Positions 8,801 to 17,011 of a DNA stretch of 64,000 nt are shown here, piece after piece. Position 1 is the first letter of the stretch, and every line of letters starts with the position of its first letter. The notes beneath the pieces are model-generated. The model worked only from the letters and a program-made list of their open reading frames with translations, had not been told where the DNA came from and searched no databases. The DNA comes from Bacteroidota bacterium (GTDB lineage Bacteria; Bacteroidota; Bacteroidia; AKYH767-A; JAHEYN01), in contig JAHEYN010000012.1 of NCBI GenBank assembly GCA_023251555.1, positions 35,095-99,094 on the forward strand, written 5' to 3'. Position numbers and translations under genes: made by a program.

Positions 8801-8941
8801 ATGTGGCAGAAGATTACAGTGATAATAATTACCGGTATTTCGGTATTTTATCTGATGCGGCGTTTTTTAAACTTCCGCAAACGAAAAGATGAGGGGTGTG
8901 AAAAATGTATGCCGGATCAGAAAGAAAAACTTTCCGGCTGA
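8801..8941 (+). CDS. Small single-pass membrane protein with CxxC (46 aa)
   Basis: ATG at 8801, TGA at 8939-8941, 46 residues. An N-terminal transmembrane helix (about residues 4-19, with ITVIIITGISVFYL) is followed by a strongly basic stretch RRFLNFRKRK and a short acidic/Cys tail with CEKC. The plan resembles FeoB-associated Cys-rich small membrane proteins, but no feoB is nearby, so that is only an analogy. A strong bidirectional terminator begins 2 bp after the stop, which supports a real transcription unit. Copy A of the dispersed repeat lies in its upstream region. Confidence 0.5.
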   Translation: MWQKITVIIITGISVFYLMRRFLNFRKRKDEGCEKCMPDQKEKLSG

Positions 8942-8942
8942 G

Positions 8943-8978
8943 CAACAAAAAAGGGGCGCACGCGCCCCTTTTTTGTTG
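8943..8978. terminator. Bidirectional intrinsic terminator
   Basis: A perfect 16-bp inverted repeat, CAACAAAAAAGGGGCG / CGCCCCTTTTTTGTTG, with a 4-nt loop CACG. The GC stem is flanked by A6 on one side and T6 on the other, so it can terminate transcription from both strands. It sits between the convergent genes at 8801-8941 (+) and 8991-9230 (-). Confidence 0.95.
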
Positions 8979-8990
8979 AATGAACGAGAA

Positions 8991-9230
8991 TTATTTTTTC
9001 TCTTCTTTCTTCTTTGTGGTGTCTGCAGCAGCGGCAGCAGAATCAGCAGCAGCTTTCGCGGCTTCTTCAGCCTGCTTGGCAGCAGCTTCCTGTGCGGCTT
9101 TCGCAGCAGAATCAGCAGCGATAGAGTCCATCTTCGCTTTTTCAGCAGCAGCTTTTTCTTCTGCGCCCGGACCACATGCATAGAATGCCATCATTCCGGC
9201 AAATGCAAATAATGCAAGTAACTTTTTCAT
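8991..9230 (-). CDS. Ala/Lys/Glu-rich small lipoprotein (paralogue 1)
   Basis: 79 residues from the ATG at 9230; an in-frame ATG at 9278 is rejected because it overlaps the promoter. Signal peptide MKKLLALFAFAGMMAFYAC ends in a lipobox with Cys19, so it should be lipid-anchored. The mature part is almost only Ala, Glu, Lys, Asp and Ser, a low-complexity charged helix likely to form a coiled coil (repeats like EKAAAEKAKMDSIAA), ending in a lysine-rich KKKEEKK tail. It is a tandem paralogue of the gene at 9452-9799, with an almost identical signal peptide. No function is known; an envelope spacer or peptidoglycan-associated role is a guess. Confidence 0.8.
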   Translation of the reverse strand: MKKLLALFAFAGMMAFYACGPGAEEKAAAEKAKMDSIAADSAAKAAQEAAAKQAEEAAKAAADSAAAAADTTKKKEEKK

Positions 9231-9275
9231 TTTTGTGTAATGGTTTAATGGTTTGGTTTTGTTAACAAAATTGTG

Positions 9276-9305
9276 CAAATGTATATCTAATTTTTAATTC
9301 AGCAA
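9276..9305 (-). promoter_or_regulatory. Promoter of lipoprotein paralogue 1
   Basis: Minus strand: TTG (9303-9305), 19-bp spacer, TACATTTG (9276-9283). This is a near-perfect Bacteroidota sigma-A promoter and lies 46 bp before the ATG at 9230. Confidence 0.75.
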
Positions 9306-9394
9306 GAATTTTAATTTTTTTTCCTGTTTTTTATTTTGAAAGATTCACACAGGGTAAGAGAAAAACAAAGCGGAATCCCCAAAATGATAAGTGC

Positions 9395-9431
9395 AAAAAA
9401 AAGAAGGAAGACGGTACTGTCTTCCTTCTTT
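9395..9431 (-). terminator. Intrinsic terminator of lipoprotein paralogue 2
   Basis: On the minus strand a 13-bp perfect stem AAAGAAGGAAGAC / GTCTTCCTTCTTT with a 6-nt loop is followed by a T-run (A-run at 9395-9400 on the plus strand). It starts about 20 bp after the stop of the gene at 9452-9799. Confidence 0.85.
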
Positions 9432-9451
9432 CACATTAATTATATGGAGCG

Positions 9452-9799
9452 TTACTTTTTGATGGTAGCACCAGGCCTTATAGCAGCTTTCTCCTTTACG
9501 GTTTTCTCTTCTTTCTTGGGAGCAGCAGCTTTGGCTTTTGGTTTGGCCTTTTTCGCAGCCGCTTCTTCGGCTTTTGCGATAGAGTCCTGCTTTGCCTTTT
9601 CTATGACAGCAAGTGAGTCGGCCTTGGCTTTTTCGATCGCAGCGTTGGCAGCATTCATGCTGTCCTGTTTGGCTTTTTCTACAGCAGCGATGGAATCCTG
9701 CTTTGCTTTTTCAGCAGCAGCCTTTTCTTCTGCGCTGGGGCCGCAGGCATAGAATGAAGCCATTCCAGCAAGGGCGAGTAATGTTAAAACTTTTTTCAT
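9452..9799 (-). CDS. Ala/Lys-rich small lipoprotein (paralogue 2)
   Basis: 115 residues. Signal peptide MKKVLTLLALAGMASFYAC with lipobox Cys19, followed by GPSAEEKAAAEKAKQDSIA. The mature part repeats an EKAK(Q/A)DS(I/M/L) unit four to five times, spaced about 11 residues, a pattern expected for a long charged helix or coiled coil. The tail is rich in KAKPKAKAAAPKK and could bind a negatively charged surface. It shares the signal peptide and first repeat with the gene at 8991-9230, so the pair arose by tandem duplication. Each copy has its own promoter and terminator. Confidence 0.85.
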   Translation of the reverse strand: MKKVLTLLALAGMASFYACGPSAEEKAAAEKAKQDSIAAVEKAKQDSMNAANAAIEKAKADSLAVIEKAKQDSIAKAEEAAAKKAKPKAKAAAPKKEEKTVKEKAAIRPGATIKK

Positions 9800-9840
9800 T
9801 TTTTTAAATTAAATTTTTGAATTTTTTGGGAATGTGCCGG

Positions 9841-9874
9841 CAAAGATATAGTTTTTCAATATTCAAAAACAAAA
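9841..9874 (-). promoter_or_regulatory. Promoter of lipoprotein paralogue 2
   Basis: Minus strand: -7 box TATCTTTG (9841-9848), an exact TAnnTTTG match 42 bp before the ATG at 9799. A -33 candidate TTTTG is at 9870-9874 (21-bp spacer); TTTTTG at 9864-9869 is an alternative with a 15-bp spacer. Confidence 0.65.
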
Positions 9875-9884
9875 TTTTTTTATA

Positions 9885-9892
9885 TATCTTTG
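9885..9892 (+). promoter_or_regulatory. -7 element of the Ig-like lipoprotein gene
   Basis: TATCTTTG on the plus strand, 59 bp before the ATG at 9952 and divergent from the promoter at 9841-9874. The -33 region is T-rich without a clear TTG. Confidence 0.55.
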
Positions 9893-9951
9893 CGCCTGCC
9901 TGTAAAAATCAGGATTACAATATCCAAAATAACAAACTAAAAATGCTTAAC

Positions 9952-10638
9952 ATGAACAAGAAAATTTTAACATTCGGCGCGATAGGATTTCTTGCCGGCA
10001 GCCTTTCCTTTGTTGGTTGCAAAAAAGATGATACTACTCCCCCCGAAATTTCTCTCAAGGGTGCAAGCACCATCGAAATTGACCTCGGCGACACATTTAC
10101 TGATCCCGGAACTTCTGCTTCCGATGACAATGACGGGGATCTCTCTACCAAAGTTACTGCTTCCGGCACTGTTAACAATACGCAGGTCGGCACATACACC
10201 ATCACCTATTCAGTGAGCGATGAGGCTGGTAACCCCGCTGCGGATGTAACAAGGGAAGTGAAAGTAAGAAGCAATAAGCTTGCTGGTACTTATGCGGTTG
10301 ATGATGCAATAACCGGCACCTACAACGGTTCCGTTCAGTATAATGTAACCGTAACCCAGTCTTCTACAGCTTACAATAAGATAAATATTCAGAATTTCGG
10401 AGGCTATGGAAACTCCGTGACTGTATATGCTTATGTGGAAGGAACCAATATTACGATCCCTTCCCAGATTCCCACAGGCATGCCTACTACCCCTGTTGAT
10501 ATCACAGGAACTACAATCTCCGGCGCAAGCGGAACATACAATGGCGGTATGTTTAAAATTACAAGTGTTTCTTACACTGCTGTTTACCCTAACAGCATTG
10601 GAGCAGACAGCGGCGTTGCTACCTATACCAAGCAGTAA
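9952..10638 (+). CDS. Lipoprotein with DUF5011-type Ig-like domain
   Basis: 228 residues from ATG 9952 (ATG 9943 adds three residues; the frame upstream of that is before the transcription start). Signal peptide MNKKILTFGAIGFLAGSLSF with lipobox VGC and a KKDD sorting-type sequence after the Cys, as in surface-exposed Bacteroidota lipoproteins. Next comes an Ig-like domain of the DUF5011 kind (about 27-105: PPEISLKG, then LGDTFTDPG, DGDLS, VGTYTITYSVSDEAGN). The C-terminal ~115 residues are Gly/Thr/Asn-rich beta structure without a family I can name. It probably has a surface binding role. A strong terminator follows. Confidence 0.8.
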   Translation: MNKKILTFGAIGFLAGSLSFVGCKKDDTTPPEISLKGASTIEIDLGDTFTDPGTSASDDNDGDLSTKVTASGTVNNTQVGTYTITYSVSDEAGNPAADVTREVKVRSNKLAGTYAVDDAITGTYNGSVQYNVTVTQSSTAYNKINIQNFGGYGNSVTVYAYVEGTNITIPSQIPTGMPTTPVDITGTTISGASGTYNGGMFKITSVSYTAVYPNSIGADSGVATYTKQ

Positions 10639-10655
10639 TTTGTGGTGAACTCCTC

Positions 10656-10694
10656 AAAAACCCGCCCGGATGCGAAACCCGGGCGGGTTTTTTT
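10656..10694 (+). terminator. Intrinsic terminator
   Basis: AAAAACCCGCCCGG (10656-10669) pairs with CCGGGCGGGTTTTT (10679-10692) around a 9-nt loop, followed by more T. It is a 14-bp perfect stem 18 bp after the stop of the Ig-like lipoprotein gene. Confidence 0.95.
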
Positions 10695-10748
10695 ATTGAT
10701 GATTGAACACTCATACTGGCTAAAAGCTGAAAAAATCGTTCGGATAGT

Positions 10749-12650
10749 ATGGCAGCACCTTTTTTACAGTTAAAGATTTCTGTCAAAAGAATTGGAATCA
10801 TTATGCTCCTGTATTCATTGTGCAGGCTGCTGTTCCTTCTTTTTAATATTAATTATTTTTCAGGAACGGGAACAGGAGCTATGCTTCTGTCGTTCGTGTA
10901 TGGAATACGTTTCGATATTTCCGCTGTTACTTATACCAATGCTTTTTTTATTTTTTTTTCTCTTCTTCCATTTGCTTTTTTCGCCAACTGGTACCAGCGG
11001 GTACTTAAAATTGTCTTTTATCTTTTCAATATTCCGGCCTTGCTCCTTAACTGCATTGACCTTGCTTTTTTCCGCTTTACCCTTAAACGGACCACAGCAG
11101 ACATTTTTTACCTTTTTAAGGTTGATAACGATGTTAAAAATGTACTGCCAAAACTCATAACCGACTTCTGGTATATTCTTCTGGTGCTGATTGTACTCGT
11201 TTTCATTGCGGAATATCTCTACAGGAGAACTATGGAAAGAAATGTGGTTGCAAAAGAAGGCCGTAATGTACTGCAGTTCTTTGCTTACACTGTTATACTG
11301 GTTGTTGTTGCGGGGCTTGGCGTAATCGGCGCAAGAGGCGGAATGCAGTTACGGCCGGCAGGAATTATTAATGCGGCAGAGATTCAAAATGAAAAACAGG
11401 CGTCTCTTGTTCTCAATTCTGCCTTCACCGTAATTAAAACCCTGTTTAAAAATGAACTGAAGGAAGTTGCTTATATGCCTGCGGAAGAATGTGAACGGAT
11501 CTTTCCCCTGCGCCATGAATATCACAAGCAGCCTCTTTTAAGAAATGTTAACGTGGTGATCATTATTATGGAAAGCTTTTCTTCTGAGTATATGGCTGGC
11601 ATGAGCGGGAGAAAAGGGTATACACCCTTCCTGGATTCCCTTGCAGGCCAGGGTCTGCTTTTCCGCAATGCCTTTGCAAACGGGAAGCGATCCATCGATG
11701 CCATCCCCGCAATTCTTGCCGGGATACCGGAACTGATGAACAACCCTTATATCACATCTGCATATTCCGGTAACAGGATTAGTGGTATTGCAGGTTTGCT
11801 GAGGGAAAAAGGATACAGCACCTCTTTTTATCACGGGGGCATACGCGGCACCATGGGTTTCGATGCCTTTACAAAAGCAGCAGGCTTTGAACAATACTTG
11901 GGCAAGGAAGATTATGGGGATGACAAAGATTTCGATGGAACTTGGGGAATCTATGATGAGGAGTTTTTTGGTTTTTTTGCAGATAAGCTCAGCACTGCCC
12001 CCAGGCCTTTCCTGTCATGCATATTTTCGCTCTCTTCCCACCACCCTTACTCCATACCCGGAAAGTATAAAAATAAATTCCCGGAAGGTTCACTGCCCAT
12101 CCATAAAAGCATAAGGTATTCTGACTTTGCGCTCCGTGAGTTTTTCAGGAAAGCCTCCTCCTCCTCATGGTTTGACAGCACTCTCTTTGTCATTACCGCA
12201 GATCATACCGGTCCCTCGGATAACCCCCGCTACCAGACCAGGACAGGTATGTTCAGCATACCTCTTGTTTTTTATATGCATGGCAGCAGTTTAAAAGGAG
12301 TCTCTCTGGAAATGGCGCAGCACATAGACATACTTCCTTCAGTCCTTGAGATCCTTGGTTATGATAAACCTTTTTACGCTTTCGGCAACAGTATTTTTGA
12401 TACTTCGGCAACACATTATGCAATCAGCTTTCTTAATAACTCATATCAGTTTGTTTCGGGAGATTATGCCCTTGAGTTTGAAGATACCGCATCCTCCCGT
12501 TTATATCACTATATTTCTGACACCCTCCTTCTGAACGATCTTTCCCGGGCAGAGCCGGCAATAAAAAAAGAATTGGAAACCCGGACCAAAGCCTTTATTC
12601 AGCTATACAACAACCTGATGATTAATAACAGGCTGAGGGGGAGGGAGTAG
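10749..12650 (+). CDS. LTA synthase family sulfatase-like membrane protein
   Basis: 633 residues. The N-terminal ~210 residues contain about five transmembrane helices; the rest is an extracytoplasmic sulfatase/alkaline-phosphatase-fold domain. Metal and catalytic residues in the lipoteichoic acid synthase pattern are visible: Glu275 in IMESFSSE, Ser315 in NGKRS at the position of the catalytic Thr, and Asp485-His486 in TADHTG. In Gram-negative bacteria this family transfers phosphoglycerol or phosphoethanolamine-type groups to envelope glycans or lipids; the acceptor here is unknown. It stands alone, with a terminator before it and a 235-bp gap after it. Confidence 0.85.
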   Translation: MAAPFLQLKISVKRIGIIMLLYSLCRLLFLLFNINYFSGTGTGAMLLSFVYGIRFDISAVTYTNAFFIFFSLLPFAFFANWYQRVLKIVFYLFNIPALLLNCIDLAFFRFTLKRTTADIFYLFKVDNDVKNVLPKLITDFWYILLVLIVLVFIAEYLYRRTMERNVVAKEGRNVLQFFAYTVILVVVAGLGVIGARGGMQLRPAGIINAAEIQNEKQASLVLNSAFTVIKTLFKNELKEVAYMPAEECERIFPLRHEYHKQPLLRNVNVVIIIMESFSSEYMAGMSGRKGYTPFLDSLAGQGLLFRNAFANGKRSIDAIPAILAGIPELMNNPYITSAYSGNRISGIAGLLREKGYSTSFYHGGIRGTMGFDAFTKAAGFEQYLGKEDYGDDKDFDGTWGIYDEEFFGFFADKLSTAPRPFLSCIFSLSSHHPYSIPGKYKNKFPEGSLPIHKSIRYSDFALREFFRKASSSSWFDSTLFVITADHTGPSDNPRYQTRTGMFSIPLVFYMHGSSLKGVSLEMAQHIDILPSVLEILGYDKPFYAFGNSIFDTSATHYAISFLNNSYQFVSGDYALEFEDTASSRLYHYISDTLLLNDLSRAEPAIKKELETRTKAFIQLYNNLMINNRLRGRE

Positions 12651-12885
12651 AAAGAGATCTATTGCCTTTCTGCGTCTCGGCTGCCTTCTGATGCTCGTCT
12701 ATGTAATGCTTGACGGGAATCATTCTCAGAAATACCCAATGGTCAATTTTGTTGCTTTAATGTTAAACCATTTGTTGGCAATGGTACCATTGCCGGACCT
12801 GCCATTTATATCCCTCCGGGTACATAAATTTTTTTATTTTTACAGCATGCATAAGATTCGCCATTAAGAATAACAGCATCTGAAT
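12651..12885. other. Intergenic gap with an 18-bp perfect palindrome
   Basis: No convincing gene. One frame stays open across the gap but has no signal peptide or recognisable family. The notable feature is the perfect palindrome GGCAATGGTACCATTGCC at 12777-12794, about 90 bp before the TPR gene, which could be an operator for a dimeric regulator. Confidence 0.5.
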
Positions 12886-13392
12886 ATGAAAAAGTTAATG
12901 CTACTCCTTGCAGCACTGGCAGTTTCCCTCACCGGGTATGTCCAGACGGCTGAAAGCTATTTTAAACAGGGCGAAAAGAAATATGAAGCAGGAAATTTTC
13001 ATGATGCCATTACATTATATACCAGGGCTATCCAGACTGACCCGGGTAAAATCAATTATTACATCAGGCGCGGTTTCTGTAAAGGCCTTGATAACGATTA
13101 CAAAGGCGCCATTGAGGATTATTCCAAAGTGATACAGATGGACCCGAAACACCGGTGGGCATATGTTTCAAGAGGAAGTGCAAAAAACAGGCTGGGTGAT
13201 TACAAGAGCGCAATGGAAGATTTCAACAAGGCGCTTGAACTTGATCCGTCAGACCAGGAAGCCTATAACAACAGGGGCTTTTCCAAAAAAATGCTCGGCG
13301 ATAAGGAAGGTGCCTGCGAGGACTGGCAAAAGTCGAAGAAGCTTGGAAATGAAGAAGCAAAGATTATTCTGAAAAATAATTATTGTAAATAA
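12886..13392 (+). CDS. Exported tetratricopeptide-repeat protein
   Basis: 168 residues: signal peptide (about 1-19, MKKLMLLLAALAVSLTGYVQ) followed by about three and a half TPR units (residues 22-150) with the usual W/Y-x2-G-Y-A pattern (AGNFHDAITLYTRAIQ, YKGAIEDYSKVIQMDP, YKSAMEDFNKALELDP). The protein ends in a half-repeat like the Sel1/TPR cap GACEDWQKSKKLG. It should act as a periplasmic protein-binding scaffold. The stop is 7 bp before the next gene, starting a five-gene run that reaches the M16 homologue. Confidence 0.85.
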   Translation: MKKLMLLLAALAVSLTGYVQTAESYFKQGEKKYEAGNFHDAITLYTRAIQTDPGKINYYIRRGFCKGLDNDYKGAIEDYSKVIQMDPKHRWAYVSRGSAKNRLGDYKSAMEDFNKALELDPSDQEAYNNRGFSKKMLGDKEGACEDWQKSKKLGNEEAKIILKNNYCK

Positions 13393-13399
13393 AATCACT

Positions 13400-13795
13400 A
13401 TGCCCCGCTGTTCCCTTGCTCTTGCAGCCCTGTTTTCAATCCTTACCTTAAACTCTTTCACGGCTTTGATGCCGGATGACAGGGACTGGAATGATTGCCT
13501 TAAGAAATATGAATCGAAGTGGGGAGAATACTGTGTACAGTGCCAGGATTATAAAAACAGTTACCGCGTGAACCTCAGGAACGTGTGTGCCGAAAAAATT
13601 GATGCAAAGGTCGCTGTGCAGGAATCGGATAAGAGATGGAGAACTTTTATCAAAACACAGATGTCCCCCGGTGATACAATGATTGCCTATGCCTGTAATG
13701 GAACCGGGAAATACCTCTACTGGGTATGCAGGGCGGGAGATAAATCCACCGTATTGCCGTCGGATGAGGAAATCAATGCCGGGTACAGCAAGTAA
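13400..13795 (+). CDS. Secreted Cys-containing protein of unknown function
   Basis: 131 residues with a signal peptide (about 1-22). The mature part has a WNDC motif, a CVQC (CxxC) motif, a NVC, and two more Cys near the end ([14 protein letters not shown]), so disulfides or metal binding are likely. I do not recognise a named family. Gaps of 7 and 5 bp to its neighbours place it in one operon with the TPR protein and pyrD. The link to pyrimidine synthesis is probably only co-transcription. Confidence 0.75.
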   Translation: MPRCSLALAALFSILTLNSFTALMPDDRDWNDCLKKYESKWGEYCVQCQDYKNSYRVNLRNVCAEKIDAKVAVQESDKRWRTFIKTQMSPGDTMIAYACNGTGKYLYWVCRAGDKSTVLPSDEEINAGYSK

Positions 13796-13800
13796 AGCTG

Positions 13801-14838
13801 ATGTATAAATATTTTATCCGCCCGTTTCTCTTTCTGTTCCCTCCCGAAACGGCACATGGGCTGGCTGCTTTTTTTCTCAGGTTAATTGTTTTGGTGCCTG
13901 GACTCTCTCTTATTATCAGAAAAATATACTCGGTTCAGGATCCGCGTCTTGAACGTAATCTTTTTGGCCTTACTTTTCCCAACCCTGTGGGCCTTGCAGC
14001 AGGATTTGATAAGAATGCCACGCTTATTGATGAGCTTGCCTGCCTGGGGTTCGGGCATATTGAGATTGGCACCGTTACCCCTCTTGCCCAACCCGGCAAC
14101 CCCAGGCCGCGCTCGTTCAGGCTTAGCGGGGATGATGCCCTGATGAACCGTATGGGTTTTAATAATGACGGAGCGGAGGAGGTGATAAAAAAACTCAGGA
14201 ATAGAAAAACAAAAATCATTATAGGCGGAAATATCGGTAAGAATAAAATTACTGCATACGAGGCTGCTGCCGGTGATTATGAAAAATGTTTTGAAAAATT
14301 ATTTGATTTTGTGGATTATTTTACGGTGAATGTGAGTTCTCCCAATACTCCCGGGCTCAGGGCGTTGCAGGATAAAGAGCCTCTCCTGAAACTGCTTTCC
14401 GGACTGCAGAACCTGAACAGAAAGAAAAAAAAGCCTAAGCCTTTATTGCTTAAGATTGCTCCCGACCTTTCGGACCTTCAGCTGGATGATGTAATAGAAA
14501 TTGTCAAAACACTCGGGATTGACGGAGTGGTTGCAACAAATACTACCCTCAGCAGGGAAGTTCTTTCTTCCGACAGGCAAAAAGCCCTGAAACTGGGCGA
14601 CGGAGGAATCAGCGGAAAGCCTTTGTCAGCAAGGGCTACAGAGGTTATCAGGTATCTGTCAGAAAAGTCCGGGAATACATTCCCTATAATAGGAGTGGGG
14701 GGAATCCACTCTCCCCAGGATGCCATTGATAAGATAAAAGCAGGGGCAACCCTTGTGCAGCTTTATACCGGTTTTATATACGAAGGGCCGGCCCTCGTGA
14801 GGAAGATAAATAAGGCTATTCTCAATAATAATATATGA
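13801..14838 (+). CDS. pyrD: Dihydroorotate dehydrogenase, class 2 (quinone)
   Basis: 345 residues. Oxidises dihydroorotate to orotate with FMN and passes electrons to quinone at the inner membrane (pyrimidine biosynthesis). The class 2 N-terminal membrane-associating helix is present ([19 protein letters not shown]). FMN and substrate motifs include [12 protein letters not shown], the catalytic-Ser segment [14 protein letters not shown], and the phosphate-binding IGVGGI and GA near the C terminus. Length is normal. Its stop overlaps the next start by 4 bp (ATGA). Confidence 0.95.
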   Translation: MYKYFIRPFLFLFPPETAHGLAAFFLRLIVLVPGLSLIIRKIYSVQDPRLERNLFGLTFPNPVGLAAGFDKNATLIDELACLGFGHIEIGTVTPLAQPGNPRPRSFRLSGDDALMNRMGFNNDGAEEVIKKLRNRKTKIIIGGNIGKNKITAYEAAAGDYEKCFEKLFDFVDYFTVNVSSPNTPGLRALQDKEPLLKLLSGLQNLNRKKKKPKPLLLKIAPDLSDLQLDDVIEIVKTLGIDGVVATNTTLSREVLSSDRQKALKLGDGGISGKPLSARATEVIRYLSEKSGNTFPIIGVGGIHSPQDAIDKIKAGATLVQLYTGFIYEGPALVRKINKAILNNNI

Positions 14839-16994
14839 GGAAAACACTTGTCTCAGTACTTTTCGTTTCACTGCTTCAATGCGGTGTGTTTGCCTCTAAA
14901 AGAGATTCTCTTGAAACGCTTCTCAAAACCTCCCGCGAAGATACTTCCAAGGCAATTCTTCTCCTGCGCCTCAGTGAAGATATCCGGTTTACGGACCCTC
15001 CCGCCGCCATGGATTACGGGAAACGTGCCGTGAACCTGGCAGAGAGGCTTGGCGCTGACAATGAGAAGGATAAATCACCTGCATATAAAAGAGTTGCAGC
15101 ATTGACACTCATTAATTATGGCAACCTTTTAAAGGAGCGCTCTGACTTTGAAGGGGCTCTGGCATCTTATAAGAAGGTTGCCCGTATAGCTGCTGAAATA
15201 AAAAATGATTTGTTTCTTGCCAAGTCCATTATAAATCAGGGTATTACATATTCTTCAAAAGGAGACTTCCTGCGAGCTATTCCCCTCCTTTTTGAAGGTA
15301 TGAAGATCGCTGATAAGCTTCAGGATAAAGGTCTTGTCGTCGTGGCTCTCATTAATATCGCCCAGGCTTACAAAGTGCAGAAAAACTATGATCTGAGCCT
15401 CAGTTACTATGACCAGGCCCTCAGGATAGTTGATGAAAAAGGTGATAAACTCAAATACATCGGCATCATGAATAATAAAGGTCTGGTATACCAGGAAACG
15501 GGAAGATACGCCGAAGCAATTGAAGCCTTTGAAAAAACGGCAAAGATATCGGATGAAATGCATGATATCATTAATAAAACCAAAGCCGTTTCAAATATTG
15601 CAGTAGTATATTATTCACAGAAGAAATACGACAAGGCCCTGGAAAGTTTTTTTAATGCGCTCAGTATTTTTGAAGCCAATGGCTTTAAATCGGATGCCGC
15701 CAATACAATTAATGCAATCGCATCCATTTATGTTGAGAAGGGTAATCTTGAAAAGGGAATCACATATCTTATGAAAGCTCTTTCAATGGCAAAGGAGCAG
15801 GGGGATATGGATCTCCTGCAAGCCGTATATGATAACCTTTCCCAGACATTCGAAAGAAAAAAAGATTTCCGGGAGGCATACCGCTATCATATACTTTATA
15901 CGCAGGTGAAAGACAGCCTTTTTAATCTTGAGAATACAAAAAATGTTTCAAAGCTTCAGACCGAATATGAAACGGACAAAAAAAATAAAGAAATACAGCT
16001 GCTCAATAAAGATAAGCAGATACAATCCTCACAGCTTAGATGGCAAAAGTCTCTTAACTACGGCGTTATCATGGGTCTTCTTTTGTTTGCCGCGCTTGCT
16101 TTTTTCATCTACCGCGGTTACCGGGAGAAAAGAAATGCCAACAGGACATTGGAAGTTAAAAACCGGAAACTCGAACAGGCATATCATATTATTGAGCTTA
16201 ACAGGGATGAGATTGTTCAGAAAAATAAAGATATAACTGACAGCATCAACTATGCCCGCCGGATACAGCAGGCTATTCTCCCTCCTGTTGAGATGGTTTA
16301 TAAAACGCTCGGCGACTCATTTATTGTGTATAAACCCAAAGATGTTGTCAGTGGTGATTTTTATGTATTCTCCCAGAAGGGAAGTAAGGTTATATTGGCT
16401 GCTGTTGACTGTACGGGGCACGGGGTTCCCGGCGCTTTTATGAGCATGATCGGCAATGACCTTCTAAACCAGATTATTGTTGAAAAAAATATTACCAGGC
16501 CTTCTGAGATACTTGATAACCTGCATCTTGGTGTCAAACAGGCACTGAAGCAGGACAGGGAAGGTTCTGAAACCCGCGATGGGATGGATGTCGCATTATG
16601 CGTGGCCAATATGAAAGATCATACGATTGAGTACGCCGGTGCCAACCGCCCGCTGTGGATCGTGAGAAAAACCGCGGCTCCCGTTATAGAAGAGATTAAG
16701 CCCGACAAATATCCCATTGCAGGCTTGCAGACCGGAGAAGAAAGAATATTTACCAACCATTCCCTGCTGTTTAATCCTGGGGATACTTTTTATATTTTTA
16801 CCGATGGCTATTCCGACCAGTTCGGAGGTGAAGACGGGAAAAAATTCATGTCAAAAAGATTTAAAGAACAATTGCTGTCGATCCAGCATCTCCCCATGAG
16901 AGAACAGGGAAGGAAAATCGAAGAGAAATTTGAATCATGGAGAGGAGATCTTGAACAGGTGGATGATGTGCTTGTGCTTGGCTTCAGGTTGTAA
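14835..16994 (+). CDS. TPR sensor-type protein with SpoIIE/PP2C phosphatase domain
   Basis: 719 residues. Signal peptide (about 1-20), about seven TPR units (30-360) predicted to lie outside the inner membrane, one transmembrane helix (near 408-426, [18 protein letters not shown]), a coiled-coil linker (about 430-475) and a C-terminal SpoIIE-type PP2C serine phosphatase domain (about 480-719). Phosphatase motifs include [22 protein letters not shown] (metal-binding Asp), DGMDVALC and the C-terminal FTDGYSDQ. The domain order suggests a signal sensed by the TPRs controlling dephosphorylation of a cytoplasmic partner, such as an anti-sigma antagonist. No partner gene is adjacent. It overlaps pyrD by 4 bp. 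Confidence 0.9.
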   Translation: MRKTLVSVLFVSLLQCGVFASKRDSLETLLKTSREDTSKAILLLRLSEDIRFTDPPAAMDYGKRAVNLAERLGADNEKDKSPAYKRVAALTLINYGNLLKERSDFEGALASYKKVARIAAEIKNDLFLAKSIINQGITYSSKGDFLRAIPLLFEGMKIADKLQDKGLVVVALINIAQAYKVQKNYDLSLSYYDQALRIVDEKGDKLKYIGIMNNKGLVYQETGRYAEAIEAFEKTAKISDEMHDIINKTKAVSNIAVVYYSQKKYDKALESFFNALSIFEANGFKSDAANTINAIASIYVEKGNLEKGITYLMKALSMAKEQGDMDLLQAVYDNLSQTFERKKDFREAYRYHILYTQVKDSLFNLENTKNVSKLQTEYETDKKNKEIQLLNKDKQIQSSQLRWQKSLNYGVIMGLLLFAALAFFIYRGYREKRNANRTLEVKNRKLEQAYHIIELNRDEIVQKNKDITDSINYARRIQQAILPPVEMVYKTLGDSFIVYKPKDVVSGDFYVFSQKGSKVILAAVDCTGHGVPGAFMSMIGNDLLNQIIVEKNITRPSEILDNLHLGVKQALKQDREGSETRDGMDVALCVANMKDHTIEYAGANRPLWIVRKTAAPVIEEIKPDKYPIAGLQTGEERIFTNHSLLFNPGDTFYIFTDGYSDQFGGEDGKKFMSKRFKEQLLSIQHLPMREQGRKIEEKFESWRGDLEQVDDVLVLGFRL

Positions 16995-17011
16995 TAAAAT
17001 TAAAAAACAGT

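Noticed and set aside
12685..12867. Open frame in the gap before the TPR gene (about 60 codons)
   Set aside because: No signal peptide, odd composition (many Leu, Met, Phe, His), no ribosome-binding context, and it runs through the palindrome. Probably chance.
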